A stretch of 64,000 nt of DNA from Pinirhizobacter soli (GTDB taxonomy: Bacteria; Pseudomonadota; Gammaproteobacteria; Xanthomonadales; Rhodanobacteraceae): NCBI RefSeq assembly GCF_015905305.1, contig NZ_JADZLQ010000003.1, positions 1 to 64,000 on the forward strand, given 5' to 3'. The translations under genes were made by a program, and so were the position numbers. Under the pieces are notes generated by a model, which did not search any database, was not told the origin of the DNA, and saw nothing but the letters and a program-made list of their open reading frames with translations. Below are positions 25,274-33,678 of the stretch, one piece after another. Position 1 is the first letter of the stretch; every line of letters begins with the position of its first letter.

Positions 25274-27153
25274 GAGCGGATGTCCTCGGCAAGATAGGTG
25301 TAACCGGTAAGGCCGGCGTTGAGTTCGTCGAAAAGGCCAGGATCGGTGACCCCGGCGGCGGCCAGGCGGTCGCGATAGGCCTGGCGCAATGCCGACAGGT
25401 CGTAGCCGACGTAGTCGAGCATCAGGTCGGTGGTGTCGCCATGGCGCACGTGGGCGAATTCGAAGCCGTCGGCGCCGGCGCGCACGTTCACGGCATCGGT
25501 ATCGCCGAACAGGTTGTGGATGTCCCCTAAGGTTTCCTGGTACGCGCCCACCATGAAGATGCCCAGGCAATACGATTCGCCATCGCGCAGGCTGTGCAGC
25601 GGAAGGCTCACATCCACGCCCTCGGCATCGACGTAGTTGTCGATGCGGCCGTCCGAATCGCAGGTGAGGTCGGCGATCACGCCGCGGCGCGTGGGTTCTT
25701 CATCCAGGCGCGCCAGCGGCACGATGGGGAATATCTGGTCGATCGCCCAGACGTCGGGAATGGATTCAAACACCGAGAAATTCACGAAGTACTTGTCGAC
25801 GAGTTTTTCGTCCAGTTCGTCCAGCGCCTGGCGGTGCGCACGCTCGGTGGGCAGCAGGCGCGGACGCACGGCGCTGGCGATGGCGTAATACATGTCGTCC
25901 AGCTGCGCGCGGTCGCGTAGGCCCAGGTGGCCTTCGGCATACAGCGAAAGGCCTTCGGCGTGGTGATGCTGGGCTTCGTGGAACAATTCCAGCGGCGGGC
26001 GCTGGCCGAGCTCGGCCCAGGTTTCACGCAGGTGGCGCAGCACCGCCGGCTCACCCTCGCGAGGGTCGGCCACCATGCCCGTCGGCACGGCTTCAACTTC
26101 AGTGACGTTCACCACCATCACCGCGTGATGCGCCGTCATGGCGCGGCCACTTTCGGTAACGATGCGCGGCGCGGGCAGCCCCAGGCGCTCCACGGCTTCG
26201 GCCAGCGGGGTGACGATGCTGTCGGCGTATTGCTCGATGTTGTAGTTCATCGAGTTGTAGCTGCGCGAACGCGTGCCGTCGTAGTCCACGCCCAGGCCGC
26301 CACCCACGTCGACGATGTCGATCGGCGCGCCGGCCGCGCGCAGCTCCACGAAGTAACGCACTGCCTCGCGCATGCCGGCGGAGATGTCACGCACGTTGGA
26401 GATCTGCGAGCCCATGTGGAAATGCTGCAGCCGCAGGGTATGGGTGAGGCCTTCGGCGTCCAGGCGTTCGATCAGCTCCAGCACCTGGCCGGGCGAAAGC
26501 CCGAACTTGCCCTTGTCGCCACCGGTGTTCTGCCATTTGCCGGCCCCGATCGAGGCCAGGCGCACGCGCACGCCCAGGAGGGGCTCCACGCCCAGGGACT
26601 TCGACTCCGCCAGCACGTGCTCGAGCTCGGAAAGCTTCTCGATCACGATATGGATGGAAAGCCCAAGTTTGCGGCCGATCAGGGCCAGGCGGATGTATTC
26701 GCGGTCCTTGTAGCCGTTGCAGACCACCAGGCTCCCCGGGCGTGCCATCGCAAGCACCGCCATCAGCTCAGGCTTGGAACCGGCCTCCAGGCCGAAGCCG
26801 TGTTCGCCCGCGGCCACCAGCTCGCTCACCACGCCGCGCTGCTGGTTCACCTTGATCGGGTAGACGGCCGTATAGGCGGCTGGATAGTTCGTGCTGGCGA
26901 TGGCCTTGCCGAAAGCCGCCTGCAGGCGGGCCAGGCGATCGGCCAGGATGTCCGGGAAGCGGATCAACAGCGGCAGGCGCAGGCCTTGGGCGCGCGCGGC
27001 GTCCACGATGGCCGGCAGGTCCAGCTTCGGGCCGCCGGGACCATGCGGCTGCATGACCAGGTGCCCGGCACGGTCTACGTCGACGTAGCCGTCGCTCCAG
27101 TACGGCACGGCGTAGGTCTGCCGCGCGCGGTCGATGTCCCAGGAAGTAGCCAT
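25270..27153 (-). CDS. speA: Biosynthetic arginine decarboxylase
   Basis: PLP-dependent decarboxylase making agmatine from arginine, the first step of polyamine synthesis by the agmatine route. The 627-residue fold III enzyme has the PLP lysine in YTAVYPIKVNQQRG, the LQHFHMGSQISN motif, a glycine-rich phosphate site (DVGGGLGVDYDGT) and the C-terminal active-site Cys in DLTCDSDGRID. The length equals that of SpeA enzymes (about 630). It is divergent from speE across 286 bases, so both polyamine genes share a promoter region. Confidence 0.96.
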   Translation of the reverse strand: MATSWDIDRARQTYAVPYWSDGYVDVDRAGHLVMQPHGPGGPKLDLPAIVDAARAQGLRLPLLIRFPDILADRLARLQAAFGKAIASTNYPAAYTAVYPIKVNQQRGVVSELVAAGEHGFGLEAGSKPELMAVLAMARPGSLVVCNGYKDREYIRLALIGRKLGLSIHIVIEKLSELEHVLAESKSLGVEPLLGVRVRLASIGAGKWQNTGGDKGKFGLSPGQVLELIERLDAEGLTHTLRLQHFHMGSQISNVRDISAGMREAVRYFVELRAAGAPIDIVDVGGGLGVDYDGTRSRSYNSMNYNIEQYADSIVTPLAEAVERLGLPAPRIVTESGRAMTAHHAVMVVNVTEVEAVPTGMVADPREGEPAVLRHLRETWAELGQRPPLELFHEAQHHHAEGLSLYAEGHLGLRDRAQLDDMYYAIASAVRPRLLPTERAHRQALDELDEKLVDKYFVNFSVFESIPDVWAIDQIFPIVPLARLDEEPTRRGVIADLTCDSDGRIDNYVDAEGVDVSLPLHSLRDGESYCLGIFMVGAYQETLGDIHNLFGDTDAVNVRAGADGFEFAHVRHGDTTDLMLDYVGYDLSALRQAYRDRLAAAGVTDPGLFDELNAGLTGYTYLAEDIRS

Positions 27154-27439
27154 CGGCCCTCTCTCCTCGTCGTTATCGGATTCCCGGCGTGCCTTGGGCC
27201 GGAAATTTATAGCGTCGCAGCGGCGAGCCTAGACGAAACATGCCTGGCGACCGGGAGCCTCGCACGCCGCGGGGCCGTCCAGGATGCACCCAGGCTGCAG
27301 GCCCGGGCCGCCTATTGTAACGACGCAGGATGACAACGGAATGGGACTACTGGCCTGGTTAAGCCGATTTCGACAGGCAGCAGGGGCTTCATTAGCCGCT
27401 ACAATGGGCGTTTTCCCCCTCCTGCCCCGGGATCGCGTC

Positions 27440-28291
27440 ATGTCGCAGCTCAGCTGGTTCACCGAAGCCCACCAGGCCTCCGGTTCCTCCATCGGTTTTC
27501 GTGTCGAGCGCCTGCTTCATGCAGAAAAGACGCCCTTCCAGACGATCGAGATCTACCAGACCACCGACTGGGGCAACCTGATGGTGATCGATGGCTGCGT
27601 GATGCTCACCAGCCGCGACAACTTCCTGTACCACGAAATGATGACCCACCCGGCGCTATTCACCCACGCCCGCGCCAAGCGCGTGGTGATCATCGGTGGT
27701 GGCGACTGCGGCACCCTGCGTGAAGTGCTCAAGCACGAGGAAGTGGAATCGGCGGTACAGGTAGAGATCGACGAGCGCGTCACCCGCCTGGCCGAGGAAT
27801 ATTTCCCGGAGTTGTGCGACAGCAACAACGACCCGCGCGCGCAGCTCCTGTTCATCGACGGCATCAAGTACATGGCCGAGGCCGAGCCTGAATCGCTCGA
27901 CCTGATCATCGTTGACTCCACCGACCCTGTCGGCCCGGCCGAGGGCCTGTTCAACGCGTCCTTCTATACGACCTGCTACAAGGCGCTGCGCCACGGCGGC
28001 ATCCTGGTCCAGCAGTCCGAATCGCCGTTGGCGCATATCGAGCTGATCAAGGCCATGCGCTCGGCCATGCGCACCTCGGGCTTCGGCGCCGTGCGTACCC
28101 TGCCCTTCCCGCAGCCGTGCTACCCCACCGGCTGGTGGAGCTGCACCATGGCCCGCAAGGGCGCGGACCTGGGCGGTTTCCGCGAGCGCGGCGCGATCTC
28201 GAAGAACTTCGCCACGAAGTACTACAACGCCGAAACCCACAAGGGCGCGCTGGCCCAGCCGGAATTCATGCGCGAAGCGCTGGGGGACTAA
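27440..28291 (+). CDS. speE: Polyamine aminopropyltransferase (spermidine synthase)
   Basis: Transfers aminopropyl from decarboxylated SAM to putrescine. The 283-residue protein has TTDWGNLMVIDGCVMLTSRDNF, YHEMMTHP, the nucleotide loop IIGGGDCGTLREVLKH, FIDGIKYM and the catalytic VDSTDPVGPAEGLF. The ATG at 27440 (MSQLSWFTEAH) is chosen over an upstream frame from 27284 because homologues begin here. A possible -10 box TACAAT lies at 27400-27405 between the two starts, although a good -35 is lacking. Stops of speE and the next gene are four bases apart, convergent. Confidence 0.95.
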   Translation: MSQLSWFTEAHQASGSSIGFRVERLLHAEKTPFQTIEIYQTTDWGNLMVIDGCVMLTSRDNFLYHEMMTHPALFTHARAKRVVIIGGGDCGTLREVLKHEEVESAVQVEIDERVTRLAEEYFPELCDSNNDPRAQLLFIDGIKYMAEAEPESLDLIIVDSTDPVGPAEGLFNASFYTTCYKALRHGGILVQQSESPLAHIELIKAMRSAMRTSGFGAVRTLPFPQPCYPTGWWSCTMARKGADLGGFRERGAISKNFATKYYNAETHKGALAQPEFMREALGD

Positions 28292-28295
28292 CCCT

Positions 28296-29303
28296 TCAGC
28301 TTTTCGGACGCGCCGGCTGGTAACCCGCCGGCGCCTCGGCCGGAATGCCATAGGCGTTGAGGGCGGCCAGTATCACGCTCATCTCGGTGCCGCCATTGCG
28401 CGCCAGCATCAATAGCTTCTGCGCCACCGGCTTCTCACCCTGCGCCCGCACATTGAGCTGGGCGAAGTTCTGCATCTGCCACACCAGGTTCACCCTGGCC
28501 CGGCGGGCATCGACCTGCTGGGCGTCATCGGGCGACAGTACCTCGCGCAGATGCAGGCCCAGCGACCGCCCCAGCGGGCTCGAACCCCACTCCAGTACCT
28601 TGCTTAAGGCCAGGCAGTCGTTGCGGATGCCTTCGTCGTCCTTGTGCGATTCGCAATATCGCGCCGTGGCCGGGAAAGCCGGCAACGGCTGGGTGGCGCC
28701 CAGACCATAGACGATGGTCAGCTGCACGCCGGCACTGCCGGCCGCGGACAGCGGGTCGTAGGTTTCCGGCGGCGGCGGCAGCTGGCTTACCGTACGGGCC
28801 AGCGCCTGCAGGCTGCTGCCGAGGTAGTCGTCGTAGGTTTTTGCCTGCGCAGCGCGGGTGAGGTCGTCCCGAACGTCGGCATCCTTGGCGGCGGCAAGAT
28901 CGCGGCCCAGCGCCAGCATCCACACCGCGGCGTTGTCCGGCGCCTGCTGCTTCAGGCTGGCCATGGCATCGGCATTCGGGCAGGTGCCCGCCTTGCCATC
29001 GCAATCGGCCAGCTGGGCCCAGGTCACCGAGGGGCCTGCGCCATCACCGCGGGCGGCCCGCTCCAGCAAGGTGTGATAGGTCAGGGTTTCAGGCGGCCGG
29101 ACCAGCGGCCGGGCCAGCAGGGCAGCGCCCAGCAGCGGCTGGGCCTCGGTGCGCAGGGCCAGCACGCTGGCCAGGTCTTCCTGGAATTTAAGCAGTGCGG
29201 CCTGGCGATCCTTCGGCGCAGGCGGCTTCGCCGCGGTGGCGGCCAGGGGCAGCGCCGCGGTGGCAAAGGCAAGGGCCAGGGCAAGGGGGCGCAGTCCGCG
29301 CAT
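28296..29303 (-). CDS. Exported protein of unknown function
   Basis: A 335-residue protein with a signal peptide (MRGLRPLALALAFATAALPLAATAA) and a mature part that is alpha-helical, alanine- and leucine-rich and free of membrane segments. It contains two close cysteines (ADCDGKAGTCPNAD) and two more (ATARYCESHKDDEG, IRNDCLAL), which could form disulfides in the periplasm. The tetratricopeptide-like spacing of alanines suggests a helical-repeat fold, but I do not recognise a family. Monocistronic in appearance. Confidence 0.75.
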   Translation of the reverse strand: MRGLRPLALALAFATAALPLAATAAKPPAPKDRQAALLKFQEDLASVLALRTEAQPLLGAALLARPLVRPPETLTYHTLLERAARGDGAGPSVTWAQLADCDGKAGTCPNADAMASLKQQAPDNAAVWMLALGRDLAAAKDADVRDDLTRAAQAKTYDDYLGSSLQALARTVSQLPPPPETYDPLSAAGSAGVQLTIVYGLGATQPLPAFPATARYCESHKDDEGIRNDCLALSKVLEWGSSPLGRSLGLHLREVLSPDDAQQVDARRARVNLVWQMQNFAQLNVRAQGEKPVAQKLLMLARNGGTEMSVILAALNAYGIPAEAPAGYQPARPKS

Positions 29304-29489
29304 GGCTCAACTCCAGGGGCAAAACCGCAAGGATACGGGTCATTTCTGAACGGTGGGCCCAGCGGGGTATCGCATATGTGAAGAAAACCCTTGCTACTAT
29401 CGGGTTTCGCTCCAGGCGATGTGGGCCGCCTCCATCCATCCGTGCCCGCCGCCTGCCCCACGAATCCTGCCCCAGAACAGGAGCGTTCC

Positions 29490-29687
29490 ATGGAACCCTT
29501 TACCGCCTTCACGTCGACGCCAGCGCCCTGGTTTGTCGGTTTGGGCACCCTCGCCCTCATCAATGCAGGGCTGGCCCAGGGCAAGAACCGCAGCGGTGTG
29601 CTCTGGTTCCTGCTGTCGCTGATCCTCGGCCCCATCGCCACCCTGATCATCGTGGCGATGCCCCGTGCGAGGGGGAAATTCTTCTAG
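29490..29687 (+). CDS. Small conserved membrane protein
   Basis: A 65-residue protein with two hydrophobic segments (WFVGLGTLALINAGLAQG; VLWFLLSLILGPIATLIIVAM) joined by a basic KNRSG loop. Homologues in Lysobacterales are often labelled antitermination protein NusB, a name this sequence does not support. AGGAG lies six bases before the ATG at 29490. The frame runs open to 29391 but the early part is not membrane-protein-like. The function is unknown. Confidence 0.8.
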   Translation: MEPFTAFTSTPAPWFVGLGTLALINAGLAQGKNRSGVLWFLLSLILGPIATLIIVAMPRARGKFF

Positions 29688-29742
29688 CGCCGCGTCGAAC
29701 CCGGTAGGCTTGGAGGTACCCTCCCAGGCAAGGTCTCTGACG

Positions 29743-30375
29743 ATGCTGACGATGCTGGTAGCAAGCAGTAAAGGCGGTTGCGGCAAGACCACGGTTGTTA
29801 CCCAGGCGGCGTCCCACTACGCGCAGGCCAACAAGCGCGTGGCCATCGTCGACGCCGACCGGCAGCAATCCAGTTACCGCTGGGCCGCCCGAAGGCCGGA
29901 GAACGTCCCCGGCGTGCTGGCGGTGGACGGCGGCCGCAGGGCGCTGGACAAGCTCCCCGAAGACACAGACGTTGCCATCGTCGACACGCCCGCCGGTGTC
30001 ACCGAGAAAGAACTCGAGCCTTACCTGGAGCAGGCCAACGTGCTGGTGGTGCCGGTGTTGCCGTCGAGCTTCGACCTGGACGCCACCACCGATTTCCTCA
30101 AACTGCTGCACGGTATACCGCGCGTACGTCGTGGCAAGCTGCCGGTGGCCCTGGTGGGCAACCGCCTGAAGCCATGGACCAACGCCAGCCAGGACGCCAT
30201 GGTGCAGCTGGCCGAGGCATCCCCCTTCCCGGTGGTCGCGCAACTGCGCGATAGTCAGGCCTACGTGCTGCTTACGGCGCTGGGCAAAGGCATCTTCGAT
30301 TACCACTCCGAGAATGTCCGTGGCCACCAGGACGACTGGAGCAAGCTGTTGCGATGGATCAAGCGCAGCAGTTAA
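29743..30375 (+). CDS. ParA/MinD-family ATPase
   Basis: A 210-residue orphan ParA-like protein with the deviant Walker A SSKGGCGKTTVV (residues about 8-19), switch I VDADRQQSSYRW, and Walker B-like VAIVDTPAGV. Such solo ParA proteins position cargo such as chemotaxis or secretion clusters, or act in chromosome organisation. No ParB partner or parS-like repeat is adjacent. The ATG at 29743 follows AAGG by nine bases. A second ATG three codons later is possible. Confidence 0.88.
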   Translation: MLTMLVASSKGGCGKTTVVTQAASHYAQANKRVAIVDADRQQSSYRWAARRPENVPGVLAVDGGRRALDKLPEDTDVAIVDTPAGVTEKELEPYLEQANVLVVPVLPSSFDLDATTDFLKLLHGIPRVRRGKLPVALVGNRLKPWTNASQDAMVQLAEASPFPVVAQLRDSQAYVLLTALGKGIFDYHSENVRGHQDDWSKLLRWIKRSS

Positions 30376-30417
30376 GGCACTACGCTCCCACGCAAGACGA
30401 ACCAGAAGGAAAACACC

Positions 30418-30882
30418 ATGCGTGAACTGATCCTCCTGCGCCACGCGGAAGCCGAAGAGCTCTGCGCTGGCGAAAGCGACCGCGACCGACGACTCACCGA
30501 ACGAGGCCAGGCCGAGGCCATCGCCACGGGCCGATGGCTGGCCGACCACAAACTCAGCATCGACCGCGTGCTTTGCTCCCCGGCCAGACGTACCAAGCAG
30601 ACGGCCGAACTGGCTCTGCCCGGCCTTGCTATCACCGATGCCTCGGAGATCTACGACGCCACCCCAGGCACCCTGTTCACCCTGATCGACCAGCACCAGG
30701 ACGCCACCACCCTGGTTGTCGTGGGCCACAACCCGGGCATCGAGCAACTCGTTGCGCTGCTGGTGGAAGGCCGTTCGGAAGACTACCGCGGCATGCCGCC
30801 CGGCGCCCTGGCCCGCCTGCGCGTGGCCCCCGGCCCACTGGAACCGGGGTCGGCCACCCTGGAGGCCTTCTGGTCGCCATGA
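30418..30882 (+). CDS. sixA: SixA-type phosphohistidine phosphatase
   Basis: A 154-residue histidine phosphatase superfamily protein. It has the catalytic LRHAEAEE at the N-terminus, a conserved Arg in CSPARRTKQTAEL, and the second catalytic His in VVVGHNPGIEQL. SixA removes phosphate from phosphohistidine, for example on ArcB or PTS-Ntr proteins. It overlaps the yceI-like gene (ATGA at 30879-30882). Confidence 0.88.
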   Translation: MRELILLRHAEAEELCAGESDRDRRLTERGQAEAIATGRWLADHKLSIDRVLCSPARRTKQTAELALPGLAITDASEIYDATPGTLFTLIDQHQDATTLVVVGHNPGIEQLVALLVEGRSEDYRGMPPGALARLRVAPGPLEPGSATLEAFWSP

Positions 30883-31442
30883 AATACCTCGCGGGGCCGC
30901 TCGCGGCCCTGCTGCTTTCCGGCGTCGCGTCCGCGGCTCCCATCGAAGGCCCGCTCCACATCGACGACGCGCACTCGCGCGCGGAGTTCGGCGTGCGGCT
31001 ACTGTGGGTATCGAAGGTGACCGGCGTGTTCGAGCGCATCCGCGGCACCATCGACATCGACCCCGACGACGGCCGTGCGGTGGTACAGGCGACCATCGAT
31101 GCCCAGAGCCTGAAAATGGACTCCGCCCGCTTTCGCAACTGGGTGCTGGCGCCTGAGTTCTTCGACGCCGCGCGCTACCCCTCGATCGGTTTCGTCTCCG
31201 CCCGCATTCCCCTTGATGCCCTGGGCGACGGCGATGAACTCGACGGCCGGCTGACCATGCGCGGGGTGACCCAGCCGGTGCACTTCACCATCCTGCGGTC
31301 GGACTGCACGGCCAACCACCTGAACGGTTGCACCCTGCAGGCCCTGGGTACGATCGACCGCACCGATTTCGACATGCGCGGGCGCCGCGGCGCCCTGGCC
31401 GACAAGGTCGAACTGGGCCTGTCGATCACCATCGGCCCGTAG
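30879..31442 (+). CDS. YceI family periplasmic protein
   Basis: A 187-residue protein with a short signal peptide (MKYLAGPLAALLLSGVASAA) and a YceI lipocalin-like barrel: DDAHSRAEFGVRLLWVSKVTG, GTIDIDPDD, FDAARYPSIGFVS and GRLTMRGVTQPVHF. Members bind isoprenoids such as polyprenyl lipids in the periplasm. The start ATG overlaps the sixA stop. Confidence 0.92.
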   Translation: MKYLAGPLAALLLSGVASAAPIEGPLHIDDAHSRAEFGVRLLWVSKVTGVFERIRGTIDIDPDDGRAVVQATIDAQSLKMDSARFRNWVLAPEFFDAARYPSIGFVSARIPLDALGDGDELDGRLTMRGVTQPVHFTILRSDCTANHLNGCTLQALGTIDRTDFDMRGRRGALADKVELGLSITIGP

Positions 31443-31480
31443 ACACGGCAAGCGCATACGGCCCGGCTATGATGGCGCCC

Positions 31481-33469
31481 ATGCGCCGCATCGCTCTCGC
31501 CCTTCTGCTGGCCACCGCTGCGTTTGTGCAGGGGTGCACGCTGTCGCACGCCAATATCCGCAAGGCCGATGCGATCGTGATGCAGGCGCAGGACCCGGTG
31601 CCCACCTGCAGCCAGCCGGACAACTGCGCGGCACCCTCCGCCCTGCTGGACCAGGCCAACGCCGAGCTTGCGTCCTCCACCGCTGACGCTCCCCACCACG
31701 CCATCGGCCTGCTCGAGGATGGTGAATCGGCCATGGTGGCCCGGCTGAACCTGATTCGCGGCGCCCGCCACAGCATCGACGTGCAGACCTATATCTGGCA
31801 GCAGGACGACGCCGGCAAGCTGATCCTTGACCAGCTGGTGGAAGCCGCCGCGCGCGGCGTGAAGGTACGCATCCTGGCCGACCAGCTGTTCGCCTTCGGC
31901 GACGCAAAACTGCTGGCCACCCTGGCGCGCACCCGCGCTAATTTCGAGATACGCCTGTACAACCCCACCTTCCGTAAGGCGCATACGCCGCCGCTGGAGT
32001 TCGCCGCCAGCATCGTGTGCTGTTTCCTGCGCTTCAACCAGCGCATGCACAACAAGTTGCTGGTGGTGGATGACGCCATCGGCATTACCGGCGGACGCAA
32101 CTACGAAGACCGTTACTTCGACTGGAACGACGAATTCGACTACCGCGATCGCGACGTTATCGTGGGTGGACCGGTGGCGCGGACCATGGCGGCAAGCTTC
32201 GACACCTTCTGGAACCACAAGCGCAGCGTGCCGCTGACCCACCTACGCGACGTGAACCGGCAGATCCGCAGCGACGGGCCCGAGGCGCCGCGCTGGGTGG
32301 AACCGGCGTACTCGCGGCCCGACCGCGTGAACGACGCCCTGGCCGAAGCCGGCGATCCGCGGTGGATGCAGGAACACCTGGTGGCCAATTCCCTCGCCGT
32401 CGGCCGCGTGGACTACCTCTCGGACCTGCCCGGCAAAACCGAGAAGCCGGCCGAGCGCGACGACCGTGAACTCACCCGGCGCATCATGGGCATGCTCAGC
32501 AACGCGCGCCGCGAGGTGGTGCTGCAAACCCCTTACCTTGTGTTGAGCGACCGCGCCAAGAAGCTCTTCCGCGCACTGCACAAGCGCGAGGACGCACCCC
32601 GGGTCGTGGTGTCAACCAATTCGCTGGCCTCCACCGATGCGTTCGCGGTGTATGCCATCTCGTACAAACACCGGAAGACGTACTTCACCAAGTATGGCTT
32701 CGAGATCTACGAGATGAAGCCGCAGGTGGGCGGCCAGGAAGATGGCGACGACGGCCATCCGCTGGGAGGGCAGTTCTCGGGGAGCCAGGCCAGTGGTGGG
32801 CAGGGAGAGGGGCGTTCGGCGGTACCGGTTGGGGGTCAGGATGAATATTCTGACCCCGCTCAAACGCAACCTCCCCGCTACGACGTGTTCCGCACAGCCT
32901 CGGGGGATCGCCCGCGAGCCTCGCCCAGCGAGGAGCCGGGCTTCTTCGGCAGCCGCAACGGTCGCGGCCGCCGCAACCGTCCCGCGCCGCTACGCACCGC
33001 CGGCATGCGCATCGGCCTGCATGCCAAATCCATCGTGGTGGACGACAGCTTCGCCATGGTCGGCACGCACAATTTCGATCCCCGCTCGGACCACTACAAC
33101 ACCGAATCGGGCGTGGTGGTGTACGACCCCTCGTTTGCCCATGCACTGCGCGCATCGATCATGAGCGACACCCGGCCTGAGAACGCCTGGGTGGTCGCGC
33201 CGCGCAAGCCCACCATCCCGGTGCTGGGGCAGATCAGCGAGGCGCTGGGGGATATATCGGAGAAACTGCCCCTGTTCGACCTCTGGCCGTTCCGCTACAC
33301 CACCAACTACGACCTCAACCCCGGCTGCATGCCCAAGCGGCCGAACGATGCACAGTTCTTCCAGTGCTACCACGCGGTGGGCGACTTCCCGGAAGTGAAC
33401 CTGTCGCTGAAGATGATCTACACGCGGCTGCTCACTGCGTTCGGCTCGCCATCCGCCGGCATTCTTTAG
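31481..33469 (+). CDS. Phospholipase D family lipoprotein (cardiolipin synthase-like)
   Basis: Two PLD half-domains with HKD motifs: HNKLLVVDDAIGITGGRNY in the first and HAKSIVVDDSFAMVGTHNFDPRS in the second. The leader MRRIALALLLATAAFVQGC ends in a lipobox-like cysteine, so the protein is probably a lipoprotein. A linker of about 85 residues between the halves is low in complexity (Gly, Gln, Ser, Arg) and carries a REP-like inverted repeat at DNA level (32832-32857). The linker is unusual for the family. The start is uncertain among ATGs at 31469, 31472 and 31481; the last gives a normal-length leader. It probably acts on phospholipids in the envelope. Confidence 0.87.
   Translation: MRRIALALLLATAAFVQGCTLSHANIRKADAIVMQAQDPVPTCSQPDNCAAPSALLDQANAELASSTADAPHHAIGLLEDGESAMVARLNLIRGARHSIDVQTYIWQQDDAGKLILDQLVEAAARGVKVRILADQLFAFGDAKLLATLARTRANFEIRLYNPTFRKAHTPPLEFAASIVCCFLRFNQRMHNKLLVVDDAIGITGGRNYEDRYFDWNDEFDYRDRDVIVGGPVARTMAASFDTFWNHKRSVPLTHLRDVNRQIRSDGPEAPRWVEPAYSRPDRVNDALAEAGDPRWMQEHLVANSLAVGRVDYLSDLPGKTEKPAERDDRELTRRIMGMLSNARREVVLQTPYLVLSDRAKKLFRALHKREDAPRVVVSTNSLASTDAFAVYAISYKHRKTYFTKYGFEIYEMKPQVGGQEDGDDGHPLGGQFSGSQASGGQGEGRSAVPVGGQDEYSDPAQTQPPRYDVFRTASGDRPRASPSEEPGFFGSRNGRGRRNRPAPLRTAGMRIGLHAKSIVVDDSFAMVGTHNFDPRSDHYNTESGVVVYDPSFAHALRASIMSDTRPENAWVVAPRKPTIPVLGQISEALGDISEKLPLFDLWPFRYTTNYDLNPGCMPKRPNDAQFFQCYHAVGDFPEVNLSLKMIYTRLLTAFGSPSAGIL
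32832..32857. repeat. REP-like inverted repeat inside the PLD coding region
   Basis: GGGGTCAG (32832-32839) and CTGACCCC (32850-32857) form a perfect 8-bp inverted repeat around a 10-base loop. GGGGTCAG...CTGACCCC is the arm sequence of repetitive extragenic elements often seen in Xanthomonas relatives. Here it lies in frame within the low-complexity linker of the phospholipase D protein. Confidence 0.6.
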
Positions 33470-33675
33470 CGATCGATGGTGCGCCGCACGGGGTAGAGGC
33501 GCTTCGGCACGGCCGCGCGGCTCGCCACGGGTGAACGCAACGACATGCGGCGCCGCTCCACCTGGGGTGGTCCGTAGGTGAGCTCGGTGAGCCAGGCGGT
33601 AGCCGTAACCCCCAGCATCAGCACCAGCAGGCTGAAGCCGAGGGTAAAACGCAAGCGCGGTACCGTTGAAGTCAC
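33466..33675 (-). CDS. Small single-pass membrane protein
   Basis: A possible 69-residue product from a GTG start four bases behind the thiolase stop. It has one hydrophobic segment (FTLGFSLLVLMLGVTATAWL, about residues 10-29) and a strongly basic C-terminal tail rich in arginine. Its stop overlaps the convergent PLD gene by four bases. Not recognised. The tight coupling to the thiolase gene supports translation. Confidence 0.5.
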   Translation of the reverse strand: MTSTVPRLRFTLGFSLLVLMLGVTATAWLTELTYGPPQVERRRMSLRSPVASRAAVPKRLYPVRRTIDR

Positions 33676-33678
33676 CGC

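Noticed and set aside
29743-30375. Plasmid-type partition locus around the ParA-like gene
   Set aside because: No ParB gene, no repeats resembling a centromere site, and core chromosomal neighbours on both sides.
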